Positions 7,765-14,393 of a stretch of 14,670 bases of DNA are shown here, one piece after another (the stretch's first letter is position 1; every line of letters starts with the position of its first letter). Source of the DNA: UBA2588 sp964343075. GTDB taxonomy: Bacteria; Chloroflexota; Dehalococcoidia; Lucifugimonadales; UBA3495. The stretch is taken from the NCBI GenBank assembly GCA_964343075.1, contig CAYFGT010000025.1, forward strand, positions 1 through 14,670. The letters are read 5' to 3'. Below the pieces are notes generated by a model. That model did not search any database and was not told the DNA's origin. It saw only the letters and a program-made list of their open reading frames with translations. A program made the translations under genes and the position numbers.

Positions 7765-8686
7765 TAACTAATTCATACCAATACAATTCTTCAATTTGAC
7801 TAAACCCTGCAGATTCATAAATACGGATCGCTGGTGCATTGTTTGAATCTACTTCCAAAAATACTCTGTCACATCCCTGAGATAGCAAATTGTCCAACCC
7901 CTGATAAAGTAGCTGTCCAGACATACCTTTACCTCTGTAATTCGGGCTGACTCCAATCATTGATATAGCCCCAGTCCGAGAACTCTCTTCTCCATAGATA
8001 TAAGTCCAGCAATATCCTACCGGATCTGAACCATTCATAAGAAACACAACATTTTCGTTACTTGTGTGGGCACCAGACAGTTTATAGGAAATTTGGTCAG
8101 TGGTATTTGGACAAAACCCCCAACTACCAGTGAAGGAATCGTTCTGCAATTTGGTAAGCATTTCAATAGTTCCCGTAGAACCATAAATCACCGAAATTCC
8201 TTCGGATAAATTCAAATTAGGTACCGGAGTCCTTTCGCGACACATCTTCCAATACGTTCTATTCAAACAAAAACCACTGGCTTCAAAAACCTGAGTGTAG
8301 CTAGATTGCGGGATACAACAATGAATAACAGTTTCAGATTTCGTTTGCAATTTATTCAAACAATCATCTAGCATACCTTGAAGAGTTTTTTCCTTATCTA
8401 GGTTAATGGCTTCTAGATATTCATCGTCTGCTATCCAGAAATCTAAAATGATTCTCGATATAGCTTCTTCTCGTGACATTAGTAGGCATCCAAGAGGTAA
8501 CCCATATTCGTTGTCTTTCGCAATACAACAGTTGATTTCTGGCGCTAAGCCAGGCTGTCCAAATTGTTCTTTAATTATCCCTTTTTGTTCGGTAGTCAAA
8601 TATGCTATGCGATCTAAAAGGGCATCTAAAGCTTCATATGTAAATTCTTCGAAAATCATCGAAACACCAAAGGCACAACATCCCAC
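7754..8686 (-). CDS. Two-domain GNAT acetyltransferase, MshD-like
   Basis: A protein of 310 residues from GTG 8686; an internal ATG at 8659 would give 301. Neither has a clear ribosome-binding site. The length fits two GNAT domains. The first (about 1-150) is degenerate. The second (about 160-305) has KLQNDSFTGSWGF, the acetyl-CoA loop ISMIGVSPNYRGKGMSGQLL and VFLEVDSNNAPAIRIYESAGF. These match mycothiol synthase MshD, which acetylates the cysteine amine of the mycothiol precursor, but similar two-domain GNATs of unknown substrate are common, so the function is not assigned. It is divergent from the PIG-L family gene. Confidence 0.85.
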   Translation of the reverse strand: MGCCAFGVSMIFEEFTYEALDALLDRIAYLTTEQKGIIKEQFGQPGLAPEINCCIAKDNEYGLPLGCLLMSREEAISRIILDFWIADDEYLEAINLDKEKTLQGMLDDCLNKLQTKSETVIHCCIPQSSYTQVFEASGFCLNRTYWKMCRERTPVPNLNLSEGISVIYGSTGTIEMLTKLQNDSFTGSWGFCPNTTDQISYKLSGAHTSNENVVFLMNGSDPVGYCWTYIYGEESSRTGAISMIGVSPNYRGKGMSGQLLYQGLDNLLSQGCDRVFLEVDSNNAPAIRIYESAGFSQIEELYWYELVTKG

Positions 8687-8754
8687 GTATTAGTTATAAT
8701 ATATACTAAATTGATTTAGCTTGGAGATTGTAGCAGAGTATATTCCTACCCACA
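8687..8754. promoter_or_regulatory. Divergent intergenic region with a -10-like box and an inverted repeat
   Basis: The 68 bases between the divergent GNAT and PIG-L genes are AT-rich. On the + strand TATAAT occurs at 8695-8700, with a weak -35 candidate GGCACA at 8672-8677 (17-base spacer). An inverted repeat CTAAAT-TG-ATTTAG lies at 8706-8719, just downstream of that -10 box, where an operator could sit. The - strand reads TATATTATAAC across the same stretch, so it could also serve the GNAT gene. All of this is motif-level evidence only. Confidence 0.35.
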
Positions 8755-9495
8755 ATGCAGGTAGAACCTCTTAATAAAGTAAATATGACTGAAACAAACG
8801 TTTTTGAATACGACAAAATATTAGTTATCTCCCCTCACCCTTATGACATTGATCTATGGGCATCAGGCACTTTGAGATCTTTTGTGGCGTCAGGGAAAAT
8901 AGTGCATACGGTGATATGCAGCGATGGATCCAAAACCTCTAGAAATGCAGTTCTACAAGGATCAAATCTCAAAGACCTTAGGAAAACAGAACAAATCAAC
9001 GCATCCAATATACTTGGAATCCAATCTGTAACATTTTTAGATTTGGTTGATGGTGAACTAGAAGATAATGATCAGTTCCGCAAACTCATTGTCAGAGAAA
9101 TACGCAAAGACAAACCTGATCTTGTAATTACTAGCGAACCGTATAGAAAATTTCTTCCATGGCATAGGGATAATCGCATTACCGGTCAAGTAACGTTGGA
9201 TGCAGTATATCCTTACGGGAGAGATCATCTCCATTATCAAGATTTATGGGAGAATGAATCTTTGGAACCTCATAACACTAGAGCTATCTGGTTCTGGGGT
9301 ACTGAGAACCCGAATGTTACTGTTAATACCGAGAAATTTATTGACCACAAAATTGAAGCGATGCTGTGTCATGAAACCCAAATAGCCGACCAAAGCAAAG
9401 AAGAATTAACGACTAAACTAAAAAGCCGGGCTGGTAACGCCAGCTCCGGCTCTACTTTAACTGAACCCTTTAGAGAAGTAACGTTCAGAGTCTAA
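8755..9495 (+). CDS. PIG-L/LmbE-family deacetylase-like protein with altered active-site motifs
   Basis: A protein of 246 residues with the PIG-L fold: KILVISPHPYDID near the N-terminus, GKIVHTVICSDG, LKDLRKTEQINASNILGI, FLDLVDGELEDN, then WHRDNRITGQVTLDAVYP and KIEAMLCHETQ. Members (MshB, BshB, LmbE) are zinc enzymes that remove acetyl groups from N-acetylglucosamine derivatives. In the canonical AHPDDxE motif the first Asp is the catalytic base; here HPYD has Tyr in that place. In the canonical HxDH the last His binds zinc; here HRDN has Asn. Each change needs only one base (TAT for GAT, AAT for CAT). The protein may be inactive as a deacetylase or use different chemistry. ATG 8785 is an alternative start that removes ten unconserved residues. 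Confidence 0.88.
   Translation: MQVEPLNKVNMTETNVFEYDKILVISPHPYDIDLWASGTLRSFVASGKIVHTVICSDGSKTSRNAVLQGSNLKDLRKTEQINASNILGIQSVTFLDLVDGELEDNDQFRKLIVREIRKDKPDLVITSEPYRKFLPWHRDNRITGQVTLDAVYPYGRDHLHYQDLWENESLEPHNTRAIWFWGTENPNVTVNTEKFIDHKIEAMLCHETQIADQSKEELTTKLKSRAGNASSGSTLTEPFREVTFRV
9420..9451 (-). terminator. Rho-independent terminator of the rpl-ethD operon, inside the convergent PIG-L gene
   Basis: On the - strand the hairpin reads AGCCGG, a bulged A, GCTGG, loop CGTTA, then CCAGC and CCGGCT, followed by TTTTAGTTTAG. This is an 11-bp GC-rich stem in AT-rich DNA with a T run on the - strand side, starting 41 bases after the ethD stop codon. On the + strand the hairpin is followed only by CTACTTT, a weaker T tract. 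It therefore suits termination of the leftward operon best, with possible partial effect on the + strand. Confidence 0.72.
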
Positions 9496-9845
9496 TGGGA
9501 ATGAGTATGAACATACCCATCCATTAACCACAAATCTTCTACTTCACTGATCTGGAATTTTGGTTTAACCGATGTGAAATTAGATATGTCTCCAAGTACT
9601 TCTCTACCATGCTGCTTGAAACCTTCATGAACATTATCAACATTGTCAAAATACAATTGTGTGATAATGTTATACAAAGGAGGTTCTGCAGGGTTTGCAT
9701 CCGATATGCCTTTGGCAACCTCATATTTCTGCAATCCAAAACTGCCTAATCGATCTCTGACTAGTGGCATATGTGTATTTTTGTAGTATCCCATGTCGAA
9801 TTCATTAGAATCCTCTGGGTCGTACATAACCGTTACAATTATCAT
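9492..9845 (-). CDS. EthD family protein
   Basis: A protein of 117 residues matching the EthD family of small dimeric ferredoxin-like alpha/beta-barrel proteins: MIIVTVMYDPEDSNEFDMGYY, NTHMPLVRDRLGSFGLQKYEV, LYFDNVDNVHEGFKQHGREVLGDISNFTSVKPKFQISEV. EthD was first seen as a factor needed for ethyl tert-butyl ether degradation; most members have no known reaction. It has a strong ribosome-binding site (GGGAGG, about six bases before ATG 9845). It lies 38 bases after rplL with no hairpin between, so it is probably the last gene of the ribosomal-protein operon. Its end overlaps the stop of the convergent PIG-L gene by four bases. Confidence 0.88.
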   Translation of the reverse strand: MIIVTVMYDPEDSNEFDMGYYKNTHMPLVRDRLGSFGLQKYEVAKGISDANPAEPPLYNIITQLYFDNVDNVHEGFKQHGREVLGDISNFTSVKPKFQISEVEDLWLMDGYVHTHSH

Positions 9846-9883
9846 AGTTGCCTCCCTGCTATATCACCTGGAATATAAAGAGA

Positions 9884-10279
9884 TTAAGCTACTTCTACTG
9901 AAGCTCCTGCCTCTTCTAATTTAGCCTTTATGGTATCGGCTTCTTCCTTGTTAGCACCTTCTTTTACTCGTGCTGGCGCAGATTCAACCAGTTCCTTCGC
10001 TTCTCGTAACCCCAGAGCAGTCACTTCTCTCACCGCTTTAATAACATTAATTTTGTTATCTCCGATTTCGGTAAGGGTAACTTCAAAGTCTGTCTTGTCG
10101 TCTCCGCCTGCTGCTTCAGATGCCCCTGCATCTCCATCTCCAGCTGGTGCTGCAGCTGCCACTGCCACTGGTGCAGCTGCAGTTATACCGAACTTGTCTT
10201 CTAATCCTTTGACTAATTCTTGTACTTGCATCACATTCATTTCGGATATTGCTTCTAGTATTTCGTCTGTAGTAACCAT
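9884..10279 (-). CDS. rplL: 50S ribosomal protein bL12 (L7/L12)
   Basis: A protein of 131 residues. The N-terminal dimerisation domain (MVTTDEILEAISEMNVMQVQELVKGLEDKFG) is followed by an Ala/Gly-rich flexible hinge (about residues 33-60). The conserved C-terminal domain reads DFEVTLTEIGDNKINVIKAVREVTALGLREAKELVE, the surface that recruits translation factors such as EF-Tu and EF-G. Several copies bind uL10 to form the ribosomal stalk. ATG 10279 has an AGGAGA site at suitable spacing. It follows rplJ closely, so the leader upstream of rplJ should control both. Confidence 0.98.
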   Translation of the reverse strand: MVTTDEILEAISEMNVMQVQELVKGLEDKFGITAAAPVAVAAAAPAGDGDAGASEAAGGDDKTDFEVTLTEIGDNKINVIKAVREVTALGLREAKELVESAPARVKEGANKEEADTIKAKLEEAGASVEVA

Positions 10280-10309
10280 GTGTTCTCCTATTATTATATG
10301 TATATTTTT

Positions 10310-10846
10310 TTATGCACTGCTGGAACTTTCAATCTGGGAAATCCTGGACTGTAAAATTCCACCTAAGCTATATAAAGGACTGTTTAACGCTCCTGCGAGT
10401 TGGTACAGTGGTGATTGGAGCTGGCTGAGTATTTTAGCCACCAATTCTGGTTTAGGTGGCAATTTAGCCATAGCTTCAACTTCTTTCTTGGAGTAAGTAT
10501 CTGTTTCGCCTACTACTGCCCCATAAATATTTAGAGGGGAACCAGTCCGTTCAACATATGCAGACAATGCTTTTGCCACGACAGTTGGATCATCATATCC
10601 AAACGCAACCCCTGTTGGGCCGTGGATGATTTCATTGACCTGAGTTTTACCTGCTGATTCAGCAGCTAGCTGCAATAAAGTCTTCTTTACTATAAGGAAT
10701 TCTATTCCTTCGCTACGCATTGACTTTCTGAGATCAGTCATAGCGTTGACATCTATATTCGAATAATCAGCAGTGACTGCAATTGTGCAGTTTTGCAATT
10801 TTTCTTTAATGCTCTCAACCTGATTAATTTTTCTTTCCGTTGGCAA
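10310..10846 (-). CDS. rplJ: 50S ribosomal protein uL10
   Basis: The protein has 178 residues if started at TTG 10846, beginning (M)PTERKINQVESIKEKL as is usual for uL10. The frame is open further up to TTG 10864, but that would place the GGAGG at 10852-10856 inside the gene. With TTG 10846 this GGAGG lies five bases upstream, so I choose the shorter form. The family core is visible: VTADYSNIDVNAMTDLRKSMR, FLIVKKTLLQLAAE, GPTGVAFGYDDP and the PPKPELVAKILSQLQSPLYQLAGALNSP helix that leads to the L12-binding tail. uL10 anchors the L12 stalk to 23S rRNA and in many bacteria represses its own operon through the leader. Confidence 0.96.
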   Translation of the reverse strand: MPTERKINQVESIKEKLQNCTIAVTADYSNIDVNAMTDLRKSMRSEGIEFLIVKKTLLQLAAESAGKTQVNEIIHGPTGVAFGYDDPTVVAKALSAYVERTGSPLNIYGAVVGETDTYSKKEVEAMAKLPPKPELVAKILSQLQSPLYQLAGALNSPLYSLGGILQSRISQIESSSSA

Positions 10847-10862
10847 TTTATCCTCCAACAAC

Positions 10863-10887
10863 AAAAAACCTGTCTCTTAAGACAGGT
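10863..10887 (-). terminator. Attenuator terminator before rplJ
   Basis: On the - strand ACCTGTC (10887-10881), loop TTAAGA, GACAGGT (10874-10868) form a perfect 7-bp stem followed by five further T residues. It sits immediately upstream of the rplJ ribosome-binding site, so it should end transcription before rplJ unless the competing stem with 10940-10949 forms. Confidence 0.85.
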
Positions 10888-10951
10888 CGATTGTGTGGGT
10901 CACCACACGCCTAGGTAGGGGCTAAGCATTACAAACCTACTGTCTTAAGCG
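10863..10951 (-). promoter_or_regulatory. L10-type ribosomal protein leader with attenuator upstream of rplJ
   Basis: The 135-base gap between rplA and rplJ folds on the - strand into several defined elements, listed in transcription order. CTTAAGACAG (10949-10940) can pair over ten bases with CTGTCTTAAG (10885-10876). Between these arms are two hairpins: GTAGG (10940-10936) with CCTAC (10919-10915), and GTGTGG (10908-10903) with CCACAC (10898-10893) around loop TGAC. The closing stem shares bases with the terminator hairpin just before rplJ, so the two are mutually exclusive. The position and layout match the known L10 leader, where uL10-L12 complex controls rplJL. Which state uL10 favours here cannot be read directly. 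Confidence 0.8.
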
Positions 10952-10981
10952 TTTATTATTTTGTTGTTAACTTATTATTTC

Positions 10982-11695
10982 TTATTCTACCTTCATAGCC
11001 TGAAGCTGTTGTACATCTAATTGTACACTAGGCCCCATAGTAGAAGTCAAGAAGGCTGTTTTGAAAAACGTCCCTTTTATTTCAGTAGGTTTTTCCCTGT
11101 TTATAGAATCAATTAGTACAGTCAAATTTTCCATTAATTGTTCAACATCAAAACTAATCTTACCAATTGGATTATGTATAATCGAAGTACGATCTGTTCT
11201 GAATTCGACTCTACCTTGTCGTGCTTCTTCAATTGCCCTAGGTAAATCCCTAGCCTGCACTAATGTTCCATTTCTTGGGTTAGGCATCAAACCTCTCCTA
11301 CCTAACACAGGACCCAATTTAGAAATTTTAGGCATTACATCAGGGGTTGCTAATCCTACGTCGAACTCAAGCCATCCACCTTCAATGTCGCTGATTAAGT
11401 CGTCTTCGCCCACATAATCAGCACCGGCCTGTTTGGCAATCTCAACTCCTTCAGCCCTAGTAAACACAAGTACTCTTACTGCTTTCCCTAATCCGTTTGG
11501 AAGTACAGTTACTCCTCTAACCATCTGGTCGGCATGTCTTGTATCCGCATTAGTTTTTATATGTAATTCAACGGTTTCGTCAAATTTAACTGTAGACATT
11601 TCTTTCAAAATAGACAAAGCTTCATCAGGTGAATGCAGTTTATCTCGATCTATTTTATCTGCAGCGGCAGACATTCTTTTACTTAGTTTAACCAT
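10982..11695 (-). CDS. rplA: 50S ribosomal protein uL1
   Basis: A protein of 237 residues, the usual length. Typical stretches are MVKLSKRMSAAADKIDRDKL, FDETVELHIKTNADTRHADQMVRG, VRVLVFTRAEGVEIAKQAGADYVGEDDL, the signature LGPVLGRRGLMPNPRNGTL, and the closing IKGTFFKTAFLTSTMGPSVQLD. uL1 forms the mobile L1 stalk at the ribosomal E site and in many bacteria represses translation of rplKA. ATG 11695 lies 12 bases after rplK. The only ribosome-binding-site candidates are the weak AGAAAG in the gap and AAGGA at the end of rplK, so coupling to rplK translation is likely. Confidence 0.98.
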   Translation of the reverse strand: MVKLSKRMSAAADKIDRDKLHSPDEALSILKEMSTVKFDETVELHIKTNADTRHADQMVRGVTVLPNGLGKAVRVLVFTRAEGVEIAKQAGADYVGEDDLISDIEGGWLEFDVGLATPDVMPKISKLGPVLGRRGLMPNPRNGTLVQARDLPRAIEEARQGRVEFRTDRTSIIHNPIGKISFDVEQLMENLTVLIDSINREKPTEIKGTFFKTAFLTSTMGPSVQLDVQQLQAMKVE

Positions 11696-11707
11696 TTTAA
11701 TTACTTT

Positions 11708-12133
11708 CTATCCTTCTACTATTATTCCCATACTACGAGCTGTCCCTTCAATAATCGCCATTGCTTCCTCGACTGACGATGCATTCAGATCTTCTAGTTT
11801 TGTTTCAGCGATGGATTGAAGAGATGATCTGGAAACAGTACCAACGGCTCCTTGCCGTACATCACTTGATCCTTTCGGCACTCCTGCTGCTTTCCTTAAC
11901 AATTCGGAAGCCGGGGCAGTCTTTGTAACGAAAGTAAATGATCTATCCTCATAAACTGTGAGGTGCACAGGGACAATTGTCCCTGTGGCGTTACTAGTCC
12001 TAGCGTTATATTCTTTAACGAACTCCATGATATTCACCCCATGTTGACCTAACGCCGGTCCTACAGGAGGCGCTGGGCTTGCTTTACCAGCCTCTAATTG
12101 AAGTTTGATTATTGCAAGGACTTTTTTTGCCAC
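11708..12133 (-). CDS. rplK: 50S ribosomal protein uL11
   Basis: A protein of 141 residues, exactly the typical length. The N-terminal domain has KLQLEAGKASPAPPVGPALGQHGVNIMEFVKEYN, and the C-terminal 23S rRNA-binding domain includes KTAPASELLRKAAGV and SSVEEAMAIIEGTARSMGI. It forms the GTPase-associated centre with 23S rRNA and is the target region of thiostrepton. The start is GTG 12133 (GTG GCA AAA AAA), with AGGAGAG about 7 bases upstream. It lies 19 bases after nusG. Confidence 0.98.
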   Translation of the reverse strand: MAKKVLAIIKLQLEAGKASPAPPVGPALGQHGVNIMEFVKEYNARTSNATGTIVPVHLTVYEDRSFTFVTKTAPASELLRKAAGVPKGSSDVRQGAVGTVSRSSLQSIAETKLEDLNASSVEEAMAIIEGTARSMGIIVEG

Positions 12134-12152
12134 TTTAACTCTCCTAACTTAC

Positions 12153-12731
12153 CTATGCCCGTTCAACCTGTAAAAAGTCTAATTCCACGGGAGTTTCTCT
12201 ACCAAAAAATGATACTAGTACTCTAACTTTACCTTTGCTTTCATCTACATCATTTATCGCACCAATAAAATCTACAAATGGTCCTTCCGTGATACGAACC
12301 ACATCGCCATTTTGAAATCCTATCTTGACTTTGCTTGGAGTAGAATCAACTTGTTTGAATATTTCGTCCACTTGACTATCTTCTAGAGGAGTTGGTTTAG
12401 ATCTCCTATCATTACCATCTTCAGAGGAAACAAACCCTGTCACTCCAGGGGTGTTTCGAACAATGTACCAACTATCATCATCCATAGTCATCTGCACCAA
12501 TATGTACCCAGGAAATAATTTCTTGCGTTCGGGTGTCCGTTGCCCATCTTTAAAAACGACCTCTTCTTCGGTGGGGACAACAACATCCTGAATTTTTTCA
12601 TGCATTCCTAAACTTTGAATCCGTAATTTGAGGTTTCTTTCTACAATATCTTCTTGACCCGAGTAGGTGTGTACGATATACCACTTGGGACCATCTACAT
12701 ACACATCTTGATTATTATTAGATATAGTCAT
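12153..12731 (-). CDS. nusG: Transcription termination/antitermination factor NusG
   Basis: A protein of 192 residues. The NGN domain (about residues 15-115) begins WYIVHTYSGQEDIVERNLKLRI and has the conserved ERKKLFPGYILVQM and NTPGVTGFV. The C-terminal KOW domain (about 140-175) reads GDVVRITEGPFVDFIGAINDVDESKGKVRVLVSFFGR. NusG binds RNA polymerase, with its KOW domain contacting Rho or ribosomal protein S10. ATG 12731 lies 31 bases after secE, in the standard secE-nusG-rplKA order. Confidence 0.98.
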   Translation of the reverse strand: MTISNNNQDVYVDGPKWYIVHTYSGQEDIVERNLKLRIQSLGMHEKIQDVVVPTEEEVVFKDGQRTPERKKLFPGYILVQMTMDDDSWYIVRNTPGVTGFVSSEDGNDRRSKPTPLEDSQVDEIFKQVDSTPSKVKIGFQNGDVVRITEGPFVDFIGAINDVDESKGKVRVLVSFFGRETPVELDFLQVERA

Positions 12732-12762
12732 ATCAATTTAATTGTCCTATCTTATTTGTAGA

Positions 12763-12993
12763 CTAGAGTACGTATTTACCAAAAGTTGCAGCAAGAACCC
12801 GATCGAGCCCACCCAAATAAAACCCCATAATAACTGCTAGAACTAATACGACTATGGTCAACCTAATAGTTTCCTCTCTACTCGGCCAAACAGACTTTCT
12901 AAGTTCAGACATTGTCTCTCTTAAGAAAGAAATCGGGCCAGTACGGTTACCAGTTTGCTGTCTTAATGCTCTCCTAGAGCCTGACGACACCAT
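12763..12993 (-). CDS. secE: Preprotein translocase subunit SecE
   Basis: The protein has 76 residues from ATG 12993. The frame extends to TTG 13020, but that overlaps rpmG, whereas ATG 12993 begins four bases after the rpmG stop, with GGGAG at 13007-13011 upstream. SecE signature: FLRETMSELRKSVWPSREETIRLT (about residues 23-46), then a single transmembrane helix at about residues 45-65. It is the short one-helix form common outside the enteric bacteria. SecE clamps and stabilises SecY in the protein-conducting channel. Confidence 0.95.
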   Translation of the reverse strand: MVSSGSRRALRQQTGNRTGPISFLRETMSELRKSVWPSREETIRLTIVVLVLAVIMGFYLGGLDRVLAATFGKYVL

Positions 12994-12997
12994 TACT

Positions 12998-13162
12998 CTA
13001 TCTGGTCTCCCTATGAACAAGATGTCCGCGACATCGGGGACAGAATTTTTTCAATTCTATTCTTTGTGTATCGTTTCTCTTGTTTTTAGCAGTAGTATAA
13101 TTACGCTCTCCACACTCGGTGCATTGCATAGTCACTACATCTCGTACTCCATTTTTAGCCAT
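12998..13162 (-). CDS. rpmG: 50S ribosomal protein bL33, zinc-ribbon form
   Basis: An ORF of 54 codons from ATG 13162 to TAG 12998-13000. It reads MAKNGVRDVVTMQCTECGER, then NYTTAKNKRNDTQRIELKKF and CPRCRGHLVHRETR. Cys14, Cys17, Cys41 and Cys44 make a zinc ribbon (C+ type), and the NYTTxKNKRN motif is diagnostic for bL33. It starts six bases after the tuf stop and ends four bases before secE; tuf-rpmG-secE-nusG is a common bacterial order. A weak GAGTGA over the tuf stop is the only ribosome-binding-site candidate, which suggests coupling to tuf translation. Confidence 0.97.
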   Translation of the reverse strand: MAKNGVRDVVTMQCTECGERNYTTAKNKRNDTQRIELKKFCPRCRGHLVHRETR

Positions 13163-13168
13163 TTTTTA

Positions 13169-14353
13169 TCACTCAATCAATTTAGTGAAAACGCCAGCAC
13201 CAACTGTTCTGCCGCCTTCCCGTATAGCGAATCTTAATCCTTCTTCTATTGCAACGGGGGTTATCAATTCAATAGCCATCGTCACATTATCTCCTGGCAT
13301 AATCATCTCAATTCCATCCGGGAGTTTGATTGAACCAGTGATATCGCTGGTTCTAATATAGAACTGCGGTTTGTAACCATCGAAGAATGGGGTATGTCGG
13401 CCACCTTCTTCTCTGCTTAATATATACACTTCAGCTTCAGCTTTTGTGTATGGTTTCATCGATCCAGGAGCGACAACTACTTGTCCTCGTTCGACTTCTT
13501 CTCTGTCAATTCCTCTTAATAAGATTCCGACAGCATCACCAGCTTCAGTGGTATCCAGATATTTGTGGAACATTTCTAAACCAGTAGCTGTAGACCGAAT
13601 TGTATCTCCAAATCTTACGATCTCTACTTCTTCACCTTGATTCAAGGAGCCTCTTTCTACTCTACCTGTAACTACGGTTCCTCTACCTTTGATACCAAAT
13701 ACGTCCTCAATAGGCATCAAGAAAGGTTCATCAACTAATCGAGTTGGCTGTGGAATGTAATCATCCATTGTATCAACCAATTTTTGCACTTCTGCCATAG
13801 CATCAGGATCTCCCTCCAATGCTTTAAGCCCGCTTACTCTAACTATTGGAGTGTCATCTCCTGGAAATTCATAGGTTGTTAGAAGTTCTCTAACTTCCAT
13901 TTCTACCAATTCAAGTAATTCTTCATCGTCCATCATGTCACATTTATTCAATGCGACAAGAATTCTTGGCACTTCAACTTGTCTTGCTAAAAGTATATGT
14001 TCTCGAGTCTGTGGCATCGGGCCGTCTGGCGCACTCACTACTAGAATAGCTCCGTCCATCTGAGCAGCGCCAGTAATCATGTTTTTGATGTAGTCAGCGT
14101 GTCCAGGGCAGTCAACGTGAGCATAATGCCGATTGTCAGTTTCATACTCAACGTGTGCGATAGCTATAGTTACACCTCTAGCTTTTTCTTCTGGAGCATT
14201 ATCTATTTGATCCATCCCTTTGAATTCTGCTCCCCCTCTTTCTGCCAAAGATCTAGTTATTGCAGCTGTCAGAGTGGTTTTGCCATGGTCCACGTGACCA
14301 ATAGTTCCTACGTTTACGTGTGGTTTCGATCTATCAAATTTTTCACTTGCCAT
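13169..14353 (-). CDS. tuf: Translation elongation factor EF-Tu
   Basis: A protein of 394 residues, full length. The GTPase domain has the P-loop GHVDHGKT (residues 19-26), switch I EEKARGVTIAIAHVEYET, DCPGHADYI with the catalytic His, NKCD for guanine recognition, and the SGLKAL region. Domains II and III follow (VFGIKGRGTVVTGRVERG, VAPGSMKPYTKAEAEVYIL, RTVGAGVFTKLIE). It delivers aminoacyl-tRNA to the ribosome. It starts at ATG 14353, 40 bases after tRNA-Thr(GGU), and is probably transcribed together with the tRNAs, as E. coli tufB is. Confidence 0.99.
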   Translation of the reverse strand: MASEKFDRSKPHVNVGTIGHVDHGKTTLTAAITRSLAERGGAEFKGMDQIDNAPEEKARGVTIAIAHVEYETDNRHYAHVDCPGHADYIKNMITGAAQMDGAILVVSAPDGPMPQTREHILLARQVEVPRILVALNKCDMMDDEELLELVEMEVRELLTTYEFPGDDTPIVRVSGLKALEGDPDAMAEVQKLVDTMDDYIPQPTRLVDEPFLMPIEDVFGIKGRGTVVTGRVERGSLNQGEEVEIVRFGDTIRSTATGLEMFHKYLDTTEAGDAVGILLRGIDREEVERGQVVVAPGSMKPYTKAEAEVYILSREEGGRHTPFFDGYKPQFYIRTSDITGSIKLPDGIEMIMPGDNVTMAIELITPVAIEEGLRFAIREGGRTVGAGVFTKLIE

Positions 14354-14393
14354 TTTGGTTTCTTTACCTCAATTATTCTTTTTGTACTTTCCG

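Noticed and set aside
10150..10182. Long inverted repeat with 10-bp arms (CTGCAGCTGC and GCAGCTGCAG) in rplL
   Set aside because: It falls in the alanine-rich hinge, where repeated GCA/GCT codons create such symmetry without any need for a structural role.
9930..10496. Open frame of 188 codons on the + strand across rplL and rplJ
   Set aside because: It is a low-complexity Ser/Ala/Pro-rich shadow of rplL with no ribosome-binding site; the - strand proteins are certain.
10694..10710. Hairpin AAGGAAT-TCT-ATTCCTT in rplJ
   Set aside because: It has short AT-rich arms inside a conserved coding region and no T run; chance explains it.
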